A DNA stretch of 64,000 nt from Whitmania pigra. Lineage: Eukaryota > Annelida > Clitellata > Hirudinida > Haemopidae. Position 1 is the stretch's first letter. Every line of letters starts with the position of its first letter. The stretch covers positions 724,501 to 788,500 of the forward strand of contig JAJTWR010000293.1 in the NCBI GenBank assembly GCA_021613335.1. The letters are read 5' to 3'. Positions 1-13,694 of the stretch are shown in pieces. The notes under the pieces were generated by a model. It was not told the origin of the DNA and did not search any database. It was given only the letters and a program-made list of their open reading frames with translations. Both the position numbers and the translations under genes were made by a program.

Positions 1-130
1 ATTAATAACATCGCGATAATCATAACAATAATAATAATAATCATAATCATCATCATAATGGTCTTAAGATCGTCCGCTACAAGTTCTCCGGCTGCCAAGG
101 GTTGCCATCGGCTTCCAAAGACAAAGAAGT

Positions 131-189
<59 letters not shown>
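131..189. repeat. (ATC)n microsatellite
   Basis: About 20 uninterrupted ATC units downstream of NIPBL. Confidence 0.95.
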
Positions 190-371
190 AACAACCGTCA
201 TCATTATCATCACCGTCGTCGCTAGAGTTACTGTTCCGTTACGTCAGAGTTATGATAAGGATCCAATGCTTTGGCGGTCGGTGTGGTAAGCGCGACAACT
301 CAAGAAGACGAGTGGAGTTCCGGCGTCGAGTGGCGCGGTTAAAGGAAAACAGACGATTTTGTGTTGTTACA

Positions 372-373
<2 letters not shown>

Positions 374-403
<30 letters not shown>
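374..403. repeat. (AC)n microsatellite
   Basis: About 15 AC units in the NIPBL 3' flank. Confidence 0.95.
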
Positions 404-405
<2 letters not shown>

Positions 406-821
406 GAAAAAAGATTTCAACGCGGGAATCCTTCGGTATTTTTAAAACTCTGGACTTTCTCGATCAAAAATATAAATCGAATTTTCTCCATTTCTTGTCG
501 TGAATTGTTTAAAAAATAAACTTTCAAAAAAAAAAAAAACGAAATTATTCAAAAAGTCGACCACTTTAAATACATAACATGTCATCATTATCATCATCTT
601 GTTCCTCAGCAACTTGAGCGCCGAAATGGATCAAAATACCACCCCGCAAATGGGGCTTTGATTATCATAATGTAATAACGTATGCTCATCACAGTAACCG
701 GCACATCATTGGTCATCATGATTTATGATAATCCGTGCAGAGGCGAATTTAAATATTCAACAGAGCGAGAATCCGAAGAGAGTCCTCGAAAATTCTTCTC
801 CGCGTGCTACTTCTACTGCTA

Positions 822-3800
822 CTACTGCCAGTCGTCGTCGTCGTCGCAATCGTCGTCGTCGTCATCCTCCGAGTCACTGCAAACGTTCTTGCGTCTCTTG
901 GGCTTCTTTTTGTTTTTCTTGTTTGAGGATGGTTGGTTGTGGCAGGAACGACCGGAAGAAGTCGTCTGGCGATTGTTGCTGCTGCTGCTCCCGGTGCCGG
1001 ATTTCCGTGACTTGCTCGGAGGAGCAGACGATCGTTTGGCAGTCGAGTGCTGGAGGGAGACGAAAATTATTGAAAATTTGTTCTCAATATTTGAGCTGGT
1101 CGATTTTAAGAACAGTAGAAAATGTGGTGATTAATTTATATTATTTTTTTTTATTGTATATCCATTTAATTATATTTATTACTCATACATTTATTATTTA
1201 CGCTAAGTGCAATATGATTATTTTTTAGCACTAAAATTATCTATTAATTATTAGATAATTGTTTGGCAACACCCGATGCAAAGAGTGAACTGACCGGCGG
1301 TCCATTTGTGGTGGCGTTGAGGATGCTGCCGTCCTGGACGTTGGTTGCGGTGGTTGTGGTAGGCGAGGCATCGTCGTCCATGTCTTCTTTGTCTATGCTA
1401 GCCATTAGTTCTTTGAACTGGAGAGAATAACATCATCATCATCATTATTATCATAATTGTTACTATCACCATCACTACCGTCATCAGCATCATTATCGCC
1501 ATCAATATCATCATAATTCCTCACATTAAGGTAGGCGTTGACGATCTCCCTCCTGTGTTCGGCATTCCTCTGACACAGAGGTTCGGCTCTGGCGAGGAGT
1601 TCGAGGACCTGGGTGGGTTGGAACTTCAGCCCGTGTTTGCGGTTGACGGACTTCTCGTAGGCCTTGAAGTCCATCGGGGAATACTGCTGGATTTTACTGG
1701 AGACGACAAACAACAATGACAATGTATCGGAGTCAAGGCGAATTGTTTTTGTTGCACAATGCATTTATGAAGAAGGCAGCAAGGAAATGAATGACCAAAA
1801 TCAATACTAGTTATAATCATAATAGTTAATCTTTATTAGTATTATTAATTAAAATTAACCATTAAATAATTAACAAATATAAATTATAAATACTATGAGC
1901 TAATTACTATAAACAACAATTATAATAATGTCGATCATCACAGCAAGAATGCTCACTTGTCCGTGAATCCGTACATCTCCTTGAGATGTTGCTTGAGTAC
2001 GAGGAGGAGCAGATATCCCTGGAGGGAGGTGTACAATTCAACCAAGGAGTCTCCCTCGACCGGTATCAGGGCTGGAATGAAGGATCGACGAAATGATGAA
2101 CGATTTATGGAAGAATGAAAATACGAAAGTGGTGATGCAATAAATGGTTGACATGAGCACTTGGACGCCACCGGACATACAAAGTCTCTTACAAAGTCTT
2201 GTGCCAAAGGACCCAACAAATTCTCGTACCAACTGACCTAACAAAGTCTCGGGGTCATCTTCTTCGTCGTCGTCCTCATCGTACCTCTGCACCGGAGTCT
2301 GCTGTTGCTGTTCTTTGGTTGTCTGGTTATGATGATGATTTTCTGTTGATGTTATTGCTGTTGATGTTGTTGCTGCTGATGATGATGATGATGCTTCACA
2401 TTTCATCTCCTCCTTCAGTTCTTCCTTCACCGTCACCCTGTCGCTCAGCGTCAAGTGCTCCTGCTTCACTTCTCCCTCCTTGTTGTCGTCTTCCTCTTGC
2501 TTCACGTTCGATGACATGCCATTTTCACATGGGTGAACCGGAGGGGGGTAGAATCCCTAGAAGAATGTAGTGCGTGAACAAATCAAATGAATCGAGAATT
2601 CGAATAACAAATGAAGTCATGGTAAAGTGTTTAATAAATAAATGTGCAATCTGAAACAACGAAAATGACTATGATGACGACTGCGTCGTTGATGGTAATA
2701 ATGTGGTCGAACTGACCTCTTTAAATGACTGGAGGAGGTTGAACCCAGACACGGATAGGATGATGTCGATCTGGTGGATGATGAAGAGAGGCTCGTCCTG
2801 CAATTGGTAGGAGAAGTAGGCCAGGTTGTCGGCCATGTAAAGGAGCTCCTCCAATGGGGTTTTCTGCAAAAAATAAATTATGAAAATTCATCCAACTTAA
2901 CGATCAGTCATTGGTCATGAAACAAAATGTCTAATTGCTTCTGCACTGACAAGCATGCAATAATAACATTAATAATAACAATAACAACAATAATAATAAT
3001 AATAATAATAATTATAATAATAATAAATTTATAAAGCGACATGTGCATAGCATCAGAAGCATCTTCACTGTCCCATGAAGTGGAAGAGGTGAGTCTTCAG
3101 GTGACATTTGACGAGCTCAAGGTATGGTTGAAATAAATAAAAACAATGAACATCATACTAATTAAATAAAATAATTAACATCACATCAAATAAAAATAAT
3201 TAACCAAACAAACAAAATAATTAACATCACACTAACTAAATGATTATTTAACCACATAAACTCACGTCCTCGAACATCCGGAGAGCATTCATGACGACCA
3301 CCCTCCTGTTGCTCCTGTTGCTACGCACCAACGAGTAGATGTACGAGTTGAGGGAGGTCAACGTCCCATTCTCCTCCACGCGCACCCCTCTCAACTGACC
3401 CGACTGCTGGTTCTCCTGCTGCTGATGGAGCAACCTTTGCAGACGACACGACATCTTTATGCCCTGCATGGCCCTCGCCTGACGTGAAGTGGTTAGTTAT
3501 TATTAATAATGATCATTACTATATTATAAATTAAGTTATAATTAATGACTTATCATTAATAACGAGTTGTTGGCTGGCATGTGATTAAAAAAGGTTGTTT
3601 GGCTGGATATCATGTATTATTGTATTACATATCAACTATTATTATCATGTATTATTGTATTACATATCAACTATTATTATTGTTGGTTTTGTTAAGGTGT
3701 TATTTGAATGGTTATTTATGAACATTTCCAGGTAATGTCACTGAACATGACATACCAGATACACATAAACACAACAATTGCAACTTAAATAACCACACCA

Positions 3801-3968
3801 ATCCCCACAACCATCATCATCACCATCATCATCATCAGCACCCACCTGCACAAATCCAGGGTACTTCTTGTCGATCTCCATTATTTGCTTGTCTGCTTTC
3901 AGTCTTATGTTGACGTTTGGATCGGAACCCATGCAGATCAACTGGGCCATGCACTGGAAGAACAAATA

Positions 3969-4011
<43 letters not shown>

Positions 4012-4463
4012 TTACGCAATATTAAATGTTATCAACGAATGTTATTTATAAATTTGTTTTACTTTCTCTAGTTTAATCTATCAATCATAAAATGTCCTCC
4101 ACAACTGGTATGGACACCTGCCGGGAAGATGATAATGATGACGATTATGATGGTGGTTATGATGACAAGGACGATGACGCAAGACCCGTTACCTGTTGCG
4201 GATGTACTAGGCCCTGGTTGAGAATGAGAGTGACCACCTCCAGTGCTGCCATGCGCACCTGAGAGTCCAGGTGGAAGAACGACTCAAGGATCTGCTTCAG
4301 GTAGATCTGGATGATTGTGCTGGCCATGCTGTGAATAGAATGCATTTGTAAGATTGATTTGTAAACCCTAAACACAATTATTAATTGTTTGGAGGGAAAT
4401 TGCTTTAATGTTAATGACAAGTTGTTATACATTGCCATCATCATCATCCTCATTATAAATATG

Positions 4464-4494
<31 letters not shown>

Positions 4495-5374
4495 GAACCA
4501 ACATCATCATTACTCACCCAGACTGCACATCACCCATCTCCTTGAGGTTTTCCTTGTCATGAAGCTTCCTCCCTGAACAAAATATCATCATCATCATCAT
4601 CGACAATCATTACCATATTACCATAGGATTTAAAACAATAATTCAAATGTTTGACTTCAAGTCAGAGTTTAGAATGACACCACCATTGCCATTAACGACA
4701 TTGAATTGCTCAACCAATCACGGAGATCGACACAACACAACAAAACATCCCAGGAGGCAACGGATCTTACATTCGGCGTCTGCCTTGGCCATCTTGACTT
4801 CTTCCTCGACGAGGTATTCTTTGATGTTGTTGAGCACCTGGCAACACATGTTCGACTCGACACTCGAATCCGTCAACATCTTCTGGTAGATGTCGCGCAA
4901 CTCTTTCCCGAGCATCAGCTCGAAGTACCTGGTCGTCAGGCAACCTGGATTGGGAAGCAGGTAAATTGATGATTGATCTCTGACGCTACGCACATGTTGC
5001 TTTATAAATTAATTATTATTATTATTATTATTATCTAAATTTATGATGTCGCTACTTCTATAATAACCCCAACACTCAAATTTTAATGAAGTACTTAAAT
5101 TAATAAATATTAATACTACTAATAATAATAATAAATGCAAATATAACAACACACCAAGAGCAGCCAGCGCTTGAACTTTAATGTCAGGAAACTCTATGAA
5201 GTGGAGCAGGAGTTCGAATACTTTTTCCTTGATGCAGGACATCTGGTGAGAAGAACAAAAAAAACTTTCACCTTTTGTTAATCCACTTTTGCAATCACTT
5301 CACCACACGATTAATATTACTAATCAATACTAATGACGATAAAATCCATTGTCATCACAACCATAACCACCACC

Positions 5375-5408
<34 letters not shown>

Positions 5409-8127
5409 TCGTCATCGTCGTCATCATCACGACGACTCACCTCTCTGAACTCCTCGAACTCGGGCGCATCGAAGTCGAACTGCTTGCACAGTTGACCGAC
5501 GACGAACAACGACCTCCTGAGGCACGACTTGACGTTCTCACCCATGAAGCCAAAGTGCCTCTCCCTGATCCTGCTCGATATGCCTGCAATGAGGTACAAG
5601 TGATGAGTCAACGATGATGATGATGGTAATGGTGGTAATAATGATGATGATGGTGATGGTGATAGAAGGGGAGGACAACAACCGTAGAACTTGTTGAAGC
5701 AGTCGAGGATGAGTTTGTAGTTGTGCGTGATGTCCCTGACGATGGCTCCCAGGCAGCTTATGCCACTTTGTATTACCTGCCCAATGTTAAAGTAGCGTAA
5801 TTAGTAGTAATTGAAATAATAATCCTAATGTGATCATAATTCTAATAATAATTATAATAACAACAAATAATAATAATAATAATAACACAAATAAAAATGT
5901 TAATAACGATAATATCAATTCAGCTGAGATCAATGTGTAGTAGTAGTAATACTAATAAAAAAATTAATAACAAATAATTAAGTAATAATAATAACAATAA
6001 TAATAATGATGATGATGATGATGATGATGACAACATCATAAGTTCATAACATCAACTGCTTCATGCATCAGACAATAGCAACGAATTAAATGACAAAGCT
6101 AACCACTTCAACTGAACACATCGACCTACCACAGCTCCCTGTCTGAGCACAAGTTTCGAGATGTCCTCCTCCAATTGTGCCAGGAAGGACTCACCAGGGT
6201 GCTCCATGAGTGGCACTGCCAATTCCAACATCTTCACCACGTTGCTTGCTATCAGCACGTCCGATTTCGTCTGCAGGGAGTAATGGATGGATGGGTATAA
6301 GAAAGGGTGTACGGTGGATTTGAATTTTATAATGGTGTCAATTAAAAATCAGTTAATAAAAATAAATTCATTAACTTATCTTTGTAACGATTATTAACAA
6401 TAAATGCAATAAAGACACGATCACTTTGTTGCATCGTCAAATTGTTCCATCAACCAACCATGAACTTGATGTTGAGGTATGGGTGGATCATTGTGCAGTG
6501 CTTGACCAATAGGATGGGCTTGACTTTGCAGAAGAGGAACAACGTGGAAAAGCAGGCAGCCAATCGGGAATTGGTCGCTCCAGCATCTTAGCAACGAAAT
6601 AATCGATCAGTCACGTCAGGTGCAAGTTTATCTCTGCCTAGTTATCAAGTCACATGTTTTCTCAAATATCTCCTGAACGACTCACCTGCATTGGTCTCCA
6701 GTCGAAGGACGTTGTCGACGAGGCAATCGACAATCTGTCGACACGACTTGAGGACAGGTTTCTCCTTCGAATCCTGCTCTGCTTTTAGAAGCTGCAAGGG
6801 AATAATTTAGAATGAACGACGACGGATGATGATGGTGATAACGGTGATGATGAATGATCCATTCGATTCAGTCATTTGGAACAAGGGACACAACGGACAT
6901 CTGTAAAAAATCAACAAACATTTTCCATGAGCCTCTCGAGCCACTCGAAGCCGATGCTGGTGGAAGCTATGGATGCCACTTCCGTGATGTTGAGCACCTT
7001 CTGGAGGAGCGAAGATGAATCTTTGTCTCTGCATGGGGAAAACCACATGCTCTGGAATGTCTCGTTCACCAGTTTCTGTCGAGTTAAGGTAACTAATGTT
7101 TTACTAATGATGATAATTACATCAATGGCTTTATAAAATGTTAAATACAAAATAAATTCCTTCACTGATATAACCCCAGTCAATCAGGAGCAAGACAAAT
7201 GGACTAACCCTGATGCCCTCTTCATCGTTCACCCTCCTCACCATTTTGACGCACATCTCGGGCACCTTGGGGAAGTTTGGCTGCTCCAAGCAGACGTCTC
7301 TGAATATTTTGATTACCCGCTTCCTTACGCTTATGCCCGTGTCCTGATTGGTTAGAAAGAGGCAAGTTAGTTATTGCTCTTTTGTTTCAGACTTTGAGCA
7401 TCACATCATATTGGATAGGTAATTAAAAATAATAATAATAGATGCATACTTAACAATAATAAAGAATTAGGCTTTACTAGAAAATAATAAAGAAATGAAG
7501 GTCATACTGGATACATATTTTAACAGAAAAGAAAACAATCAAACTGACCAGAATCCTCTCGGACAGCATGTCGTAGTACTGGGCCGTCAGTTCCGGTCGG
7601 ATGAGGATGAACTTACCCACGAGTTCGATTGCAGCCTCCCTCACGGAAGTTGAGGAGTCGATGAATCGGGTGTGAACGGCCAGTTGCATGTCTTTCTGCA
7701 ATCGATCGAAGGAAGGGTTGATTGAAACAATCAATTGCGCAATTAGTATAATTATGCAAGCAGGTAACTAATTACTCTTTACTTTAGCTTATCATTTATG
7801 TTAATTTAATAAATACTTAAGGCTACGATTGCTATCCCTAATCATCATCAAAATCATCACCGTAATAATCATCCTAATTATCAGCATGATCACCATCACA
7901 ATCATCACCATCATAATCACTCACCCTAGCAAGGACACCAGGGTCGGCCTCTACCACTGCTGCCAAACACTTCAGGGCTCTCGACCGGACTGCAACAGCC
8001 GTGTCGTTGAGGACTTTGAGGATCTGTCGAAGCAGGTGAAAGGCAATTATTCAAATTAAAATATGGGGCTTATTTCATATTAATAACCTTCTCATTATAT
8101 TAGATTAACAACTGCAACAATAGTACC

Positions 8128-8184
<57 letters not shown>

Positions 8185-11100
8185 TAATAATAATACCAAC
8201 AACAACAGTAACTGTACAATATTAATTAATCAAACTATCTATATGGTATCCTATAATATAAACAACAAAAACAATAAATATATTACTAATAAGTAGATTC
8301 CATCAACATGGCGTCCTACAAGAGCAAACGCATCTCACGAAAAGATATCTACCTGCGTGAGATAGATGTCAAAGCTTTGTGAGAACGGCCTGTTTGATGC
8401 GAGGTACCTGGCAACGAGGAGTGCACTGTCGTAGTCCAACCGAGATTTCGACTGTCTGTTGATGGTGACCAACAATAGGAGGAGTTATATTTTAATTATT
8501 CGTATGATTAAAGTATTAGATTTGTTGATGTAATACAAATTTAAGGAATACAAACTTGTGTAATACATGCTTATGAAATTCAAACTTGTGTAATAAGTAA
8601 TGATTTAGTGCTTATGTAAAGCACTAATAATAACTAACCACTCGGAAGCAACAGACAATATTATTAACTGATAATAAAAAATTAAACTTCATCAATCAAT
8701 TAATTAGACGAAATGACAAGACCCGACCTGATGGATGATTTGAACGTCCTGAACGAAGCAGCCTCCTTGAAGAGAAACTTCTTCCTCTTTTCGATCTCCA
8801 TCTGCGCCACCTTCAGCCACTCCAACTCGTTCGACGTTTTCCTCGCCAGCTTCGACTCCTCACATTCCTCGTCGTAGTCCTCCTCCTCTGTCTCTTCCGA
8901 GTCCACTTCCTCCTCCTCCTCCTCTTCATCATCATCTTCCAGCCTACGGGAATTCCGAGGTTTGGGTTTTTTCGGCTTCTTCGACCTACCCTTGGATCGT
9001 TGTTTTTTGGGAGTGGATGTTCTCGAGTTGCTGTTTCTCCTCTCCTCTGACATCTTCTTTGTCTTCGTCTCGATTTCCTTGCTGCAGTCCCTCAGCCACT
9101 GGGCGATGTAGAACCGTCGAGCGAACTGGAACGATGAAGGAAGGTGACAGTGATGTGATTGTATTTGTCTTGACAACTCGAAATAGCAAAGCTTAAGGCT
9201 TAAGGCTCTGGTTTTATTAGACTTTAGTAGCAACACACGTTTAATTTCCCACTGTTTAAATACTCATAAACAAATCGAAAACACTCACGGTGAGGGCGGG
9301 ATCTGCCTCGGTATTTGATGTGAGGTACTCGAGGAGGGCTTTTTGAAGGCTCTCGGTTCTGCTTATTTCGGTCACCTTTTGCGGCGAGTCTTTGTTTTTG
9401 CCGGGAGCATTCGCAGCTTCTTCGTCGCTGTCTTCGTCTAAGACCTTCATGCTACTCAGCTGCCTCAGTTCTTCCTCTTTGTCTGCCACCCGCGACACGA
9501 TGTCGTCCAAAGTCCCCTCGTTCAGATGACTCGACACAGCGTCCTTCCTCAGTCTTGCAGCAACGATTCCCAAGTAGTCGAGTGATGCCACCCTCAGGGA
9601 CATTTCGACGGATTTGCAGCTGAACTGCCTGACGAGGAGGTGCCCGAGAAGGCTGAGGAGCAGTTCCGCCGCAGGCCACTCTGGTTTGTTGACGGTCGAC
9701 AGGAGATCGTTGACGAAGTTGCCGAACAGGCTCCTGTAGTTGTCTTCCTCCTTGGCCGAGCATTTCCCAAGAAAGACGTGCAAGAAGTTGTGGGCGGTGG
9801 ACATGGCCGTGTCATAGGAGGACAAGATGACGACTTCTTTGTCCACTCCGGACTTTTTCTTACTTCTCGCGATGTCGTCTCCTCCTCCGACGTCATTGGC
9901 CGACGTCAGGGTTTCGTCGTCGGGGTCTACTTCGTCGTCTTGATTGGAAGGCAACTTTACGACGCACTGGATGAGCTGCAGAGCCAGGGCAGTGACCATT
10001 TGAATGTTTTCGTTGACGTTCAGTCTGTAACTTCGGAGGTTCTTTTTTGATGAAGGCAGTCTGGCCAGCGAGGAGAGGATGTCTTCGAGGATCAACTGAC
10101 GATGCTTCTCATACTTGCTGAATATCTGGTTTGATCGTTCGGAAATGAAATAGTGCAGGAGTATGCGATTACGATACATTATGTCATTATTGGTCATAAT
10201 GGACACACAATTGAATTCTATTTTATAATATTATATGCTAATTTATAATTTCCTAAGATATAATGAAAGCTATTTTAAGACACTGACATTGGTAACCAGC
10301 TTGAGGGCATTGAGCTGCAGTTCAGGAATGTTCTCCACAAAGAACGGAGACACAGAAAGCGAAGACATCTGACCGTCAACATTAAACATCCTTGTTAAAC
10401 ATTATTACATCAACATCATCGTCATCATCATCATCACCTGGAGAACGATGGTGTCGGTCAGGTCTTGAATGTCAACGAGTTCTGCGAGCAGGGAAGTGAC
10501 GTCGGTGAGTTTGTTGTAAATGGAGAGAATGGTTCGGTCCTTCATGCTCGTCATGGAGGCCTTCGATCGCTTCATCTTCATGCTTGACTGACCTCCTGTT
10601 GGAGAACAGTGCTAAGGGTGAGTGTAACTTCCTAATGATGAGTCATAGTGCATAAGTCATACTGTCTAAGGATGAGTCATACTACTACTGTTGTGGTGAG
10701 ATGGCACGTTATATGCATTAAAAATGATCAATTAAAACAAAAATAATCATAACCAATCGAGATAATGTATGATCAATAAATCAGCGTTTATAAGTAAAGG
10801 GTGACCTTTGCCACTGGGGTCGACCCTGTAGACGGGGTCGAAGACCGGAAAGATGAAATTCCTGAGGTGGTTTCTGGTGAACCTGACGACCTTGTCAATG
10901 ACATCTTCGATGAACACCTGCTTGGGCATGTCCTTCGACGTCATGACCAACATGGCCGCCAAGCAGGCATCCAAGCCGCAGGTCACGTGTTCGAGGGTCA
11001 ACTCCCTAAAGAGGTCATCCCCTACCTCGTCATCCTGTAATAATAATAACAATAACAATAATAATGATAACACGGTTTAATGGTTTAATTGGGTACTAGT

Positions 11101-13661
11101 AGTGAATTGCAATTAGTTAATTCATCGATTAGTGATGACCAATCATTTTTTTTTGTCATGTACTTCATTAGTTTGACTCCGAACTCACCACTTCGTTGAG
11201 AGGAACATTCCTCAATCCCTGCTTGATCGAGAACTGAAGCAACGTCAGCAGTTTTATCAACTTCTCGTAGGGGACCTGTCGATTGTTGATTAAGTTTAAG
11301 TTTTTAAACAACCTTGGATGAAGCGAACTATGAGGTAGCTTGGTAGTTAGTAGAAGTTAAACTCAATCAATCAATATGTTATCTCAATTAATCAATATGT
11401 GATCTCAATAGCGTTCCTCAAAAACCACCGATAATTCACATAATTCCAAGTGACAATTCACATGCGCACGATCTTCAGGTGATGATTTAGAAGATGACGA
11501 CAAAGAATATGCTCATATTAGACGAAACCAACCTGGTTCATGTTGGCGACAGTTTTTAGTTTGGCAGCCTCAGAGACGACCTCCAATAACAGCTGCTTGG
11601 ATATGATGGTTTCCGTCAGGCAGGATGTTTCTTCGTCGTCATCTGTTCAAAAGGAAATGCTCGCCAATGTCACGCAAAATGTTTTTCCGATGTCGCATCG
11701 ATAGCAAATTATAATGATACATATTAATTATATTAACATATTTGTAGATGTCAGGCTAATTGTTTTTCTAACATTACAAATAATAAAAAGTTATTTATTA
11801 TATGTCTTGTTAACTGAAATAAAAAATATAATTCACACAAATCCTTAAACTGTACATTTAAAATCGTGAACATCGATTAAACTGCATTTAACTGCAATCA
11901 ACTCCAAACATCACTCTACAATAACAAACAAGTTGCTGTTCGTGTCACAGTACAAGAGAACATTGCAATGACCTTTAAAAGCTGAAAGATCAATTTCTTC
12001 GGATGCCTCGATGACCTGGTCGATGAGGGAGTAGAACTTCCTCACCGTGGCACCCTCGAGGTGGTCATCGTCGAGTCCATCGTTGGGAGCTGAGGAACCA
12101 TGCCTGTGGTGATGGTGGTGGTGATGATGATGCTTTTTCTTCTTCTTTTCCTCTTTTCTTCGAGATACTAAAAATAAAGAAGAGACTTGCCTTTTACTGT
12201 TTCACAAATCTGGGTCATCATCATCCTTATTAACATCATCATGATCATCATCTTCACCACCGTAATCATCATCATCTTAACCATCGTAATCATCATCATC
12301 ATCAGCAGGATCATCCTCGTCATCCCCACCATCATCATGAAATATCAGCCACTCACCTTCAGAGACAGATGAAGGGCCAGAGGAGAGGTCACTGTTGTCG
12401 TAGTGGAAACCTCTGCGCGACATTTCCTCGTCGTCATCGTCGATGACCTGCTTCGAGTCTCCGTAGGTCGAGTTGCTCCTCCTCCGCCTCTTCACTCTTT
12501 CCGTCAAGGAAGAGGAAAAGTCGGACGACTCCTGACTCTCGTCGTCATCGGAGTGTCTGCGCTTGACGCCTGATTGGACGATGGGAACGGCTATGGTTAT
12601 GAAGGTTTAGAGATTATTGGACTTTGGCAGTTTCATGGTAATTAAAATTAAAATTTATTCATTTCCATTTGTTAGCTGTCAGTGGGAAGCAGGGTTCGGG
12701 GTAACTTGAACGAGTGCTCTAATTTTCTAATTCGATTGAAACGATCTTAAATAGGTAAGCAAGATGGGTGCGAGATGTGATGTGATTCCGAGAGTGAATT
12801 ATGGGTGAACATGAAAATCAAAATAAGAAAATAAAATAAAAAAAGATATTTACCTTTTTTGGAGAGTTTGATTTTCAGGTCTTGTGACGAGTCCTGGACG
12901 ACGTTGTACTGCATGATGTTGTTGCTCAATTTCTCCTTCTTTTCATCCAGCCTCATCACTGTTGTTGGTGTTGTCGATTAACATTCACATGTCACATTAT
13001 TGTTCTTGCTATTATTACTCTCATCATTTTAAATCATTTATTGTAACAAATATAATAATAAAAATTATTATTATTATTATTATTATTACTATTATTAATA
13101 TTGTTATTAGCCCACTTGTACAATGGGCTGACCTCTTTTTTTTCACTGAGCGGAGATTGTTAGATATGTCACTACGTGATCACAACATCATTATAATAAG
13201 CTTAATATTAATCAATTAATCAATAATAATAATAATAACAATAATAATAATAAATCGTTCATATTGCACTAAGCTTTAGTAATATTATCATGATGTGAAC
13301 TAACATGAAACCCTGGGTGACATGTCGCCAGGCATCTTCTGAAAAAATAAAAATGAATGAAGATACACTTAAATCCTTTCATCTCTTGCAATGTTTCCAT
13401 TGTTCTCTATCCATCACTCATTCATTTATTAATTCCTTCATTCATATCCTCATTCACAGACTCTCACTCAATCAATCAACCAACAAATTAATCAATCAAA
13501 CAATCAATCTGTCATCTCCATAGTATCCTATAAAAACATCCACATAATCTGCAATTCACCCATGCAAGCATTCGCAGTAACGGAAATAGAAGTTCCTCAC
13601 ATTTCCAGTGCTGGAATCAGAAGAGGGCTTCTTCAATTGGGCTCTGTGGGCATCCTGAGTC

Positions 13662-13694
<33 letters not shown>

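Larger units (their letters stand above)
1..821. other. NIPBL 3' flank, no gene seen
   Basis: Holds the ATC and AC microsatellites and short chance frames. No exon-like sequence with splice signals was found. Confidence 0.6.
822..5776 (-). other. NIPBL: NIPBL exons 28-41 (C-terminal HEAT repeats and tail)
   Basis: Coding exons in transcript order: 5683-5776, 5441-5583, 5155-5242, 4771-4944, 4518-4572, 4193-4328, 3846-3953, 3266-3478, 2717-2863, 2238-2556, 1957-2071, 1525-1696, then either 1244-1417 (terminal) or 1295-1417 plus 822-1049. Conserved blocks: ENVKSCLRRSLFVVGQLCK (29), ENLKEMGDVQS (32), IIQIYLKQILESFFH (33), LICMGSDPNV and IDKKYPGF (34), YMADNLAYFSYQ (36), LLLLVLKQHLKEMYGF (38), NRKHGLKFQP (39). 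Exon 37 is a Lys/Glu, Ser/Thr, Gln and Asp-rich linker that is poorly conserved. The optional last exon encodes a Ser/Lys/Arg-rich stretch (KKNKKKPKRRKN) and an Asp-rich end. Many introns here contain AAT or ATC microsatellites close to the splice sites. Confidence 0.88.

Noticed and set aside
131..189. CRISPR-like regular repeat
   Set aside because: Simple microsatellite in a eukaryotic genome; there are no unique spacers.
9640..10050. 136-codon plus-strand frame
   Set aside because: Antisense shadow of the conserved NIPBL exon 9289-10125.
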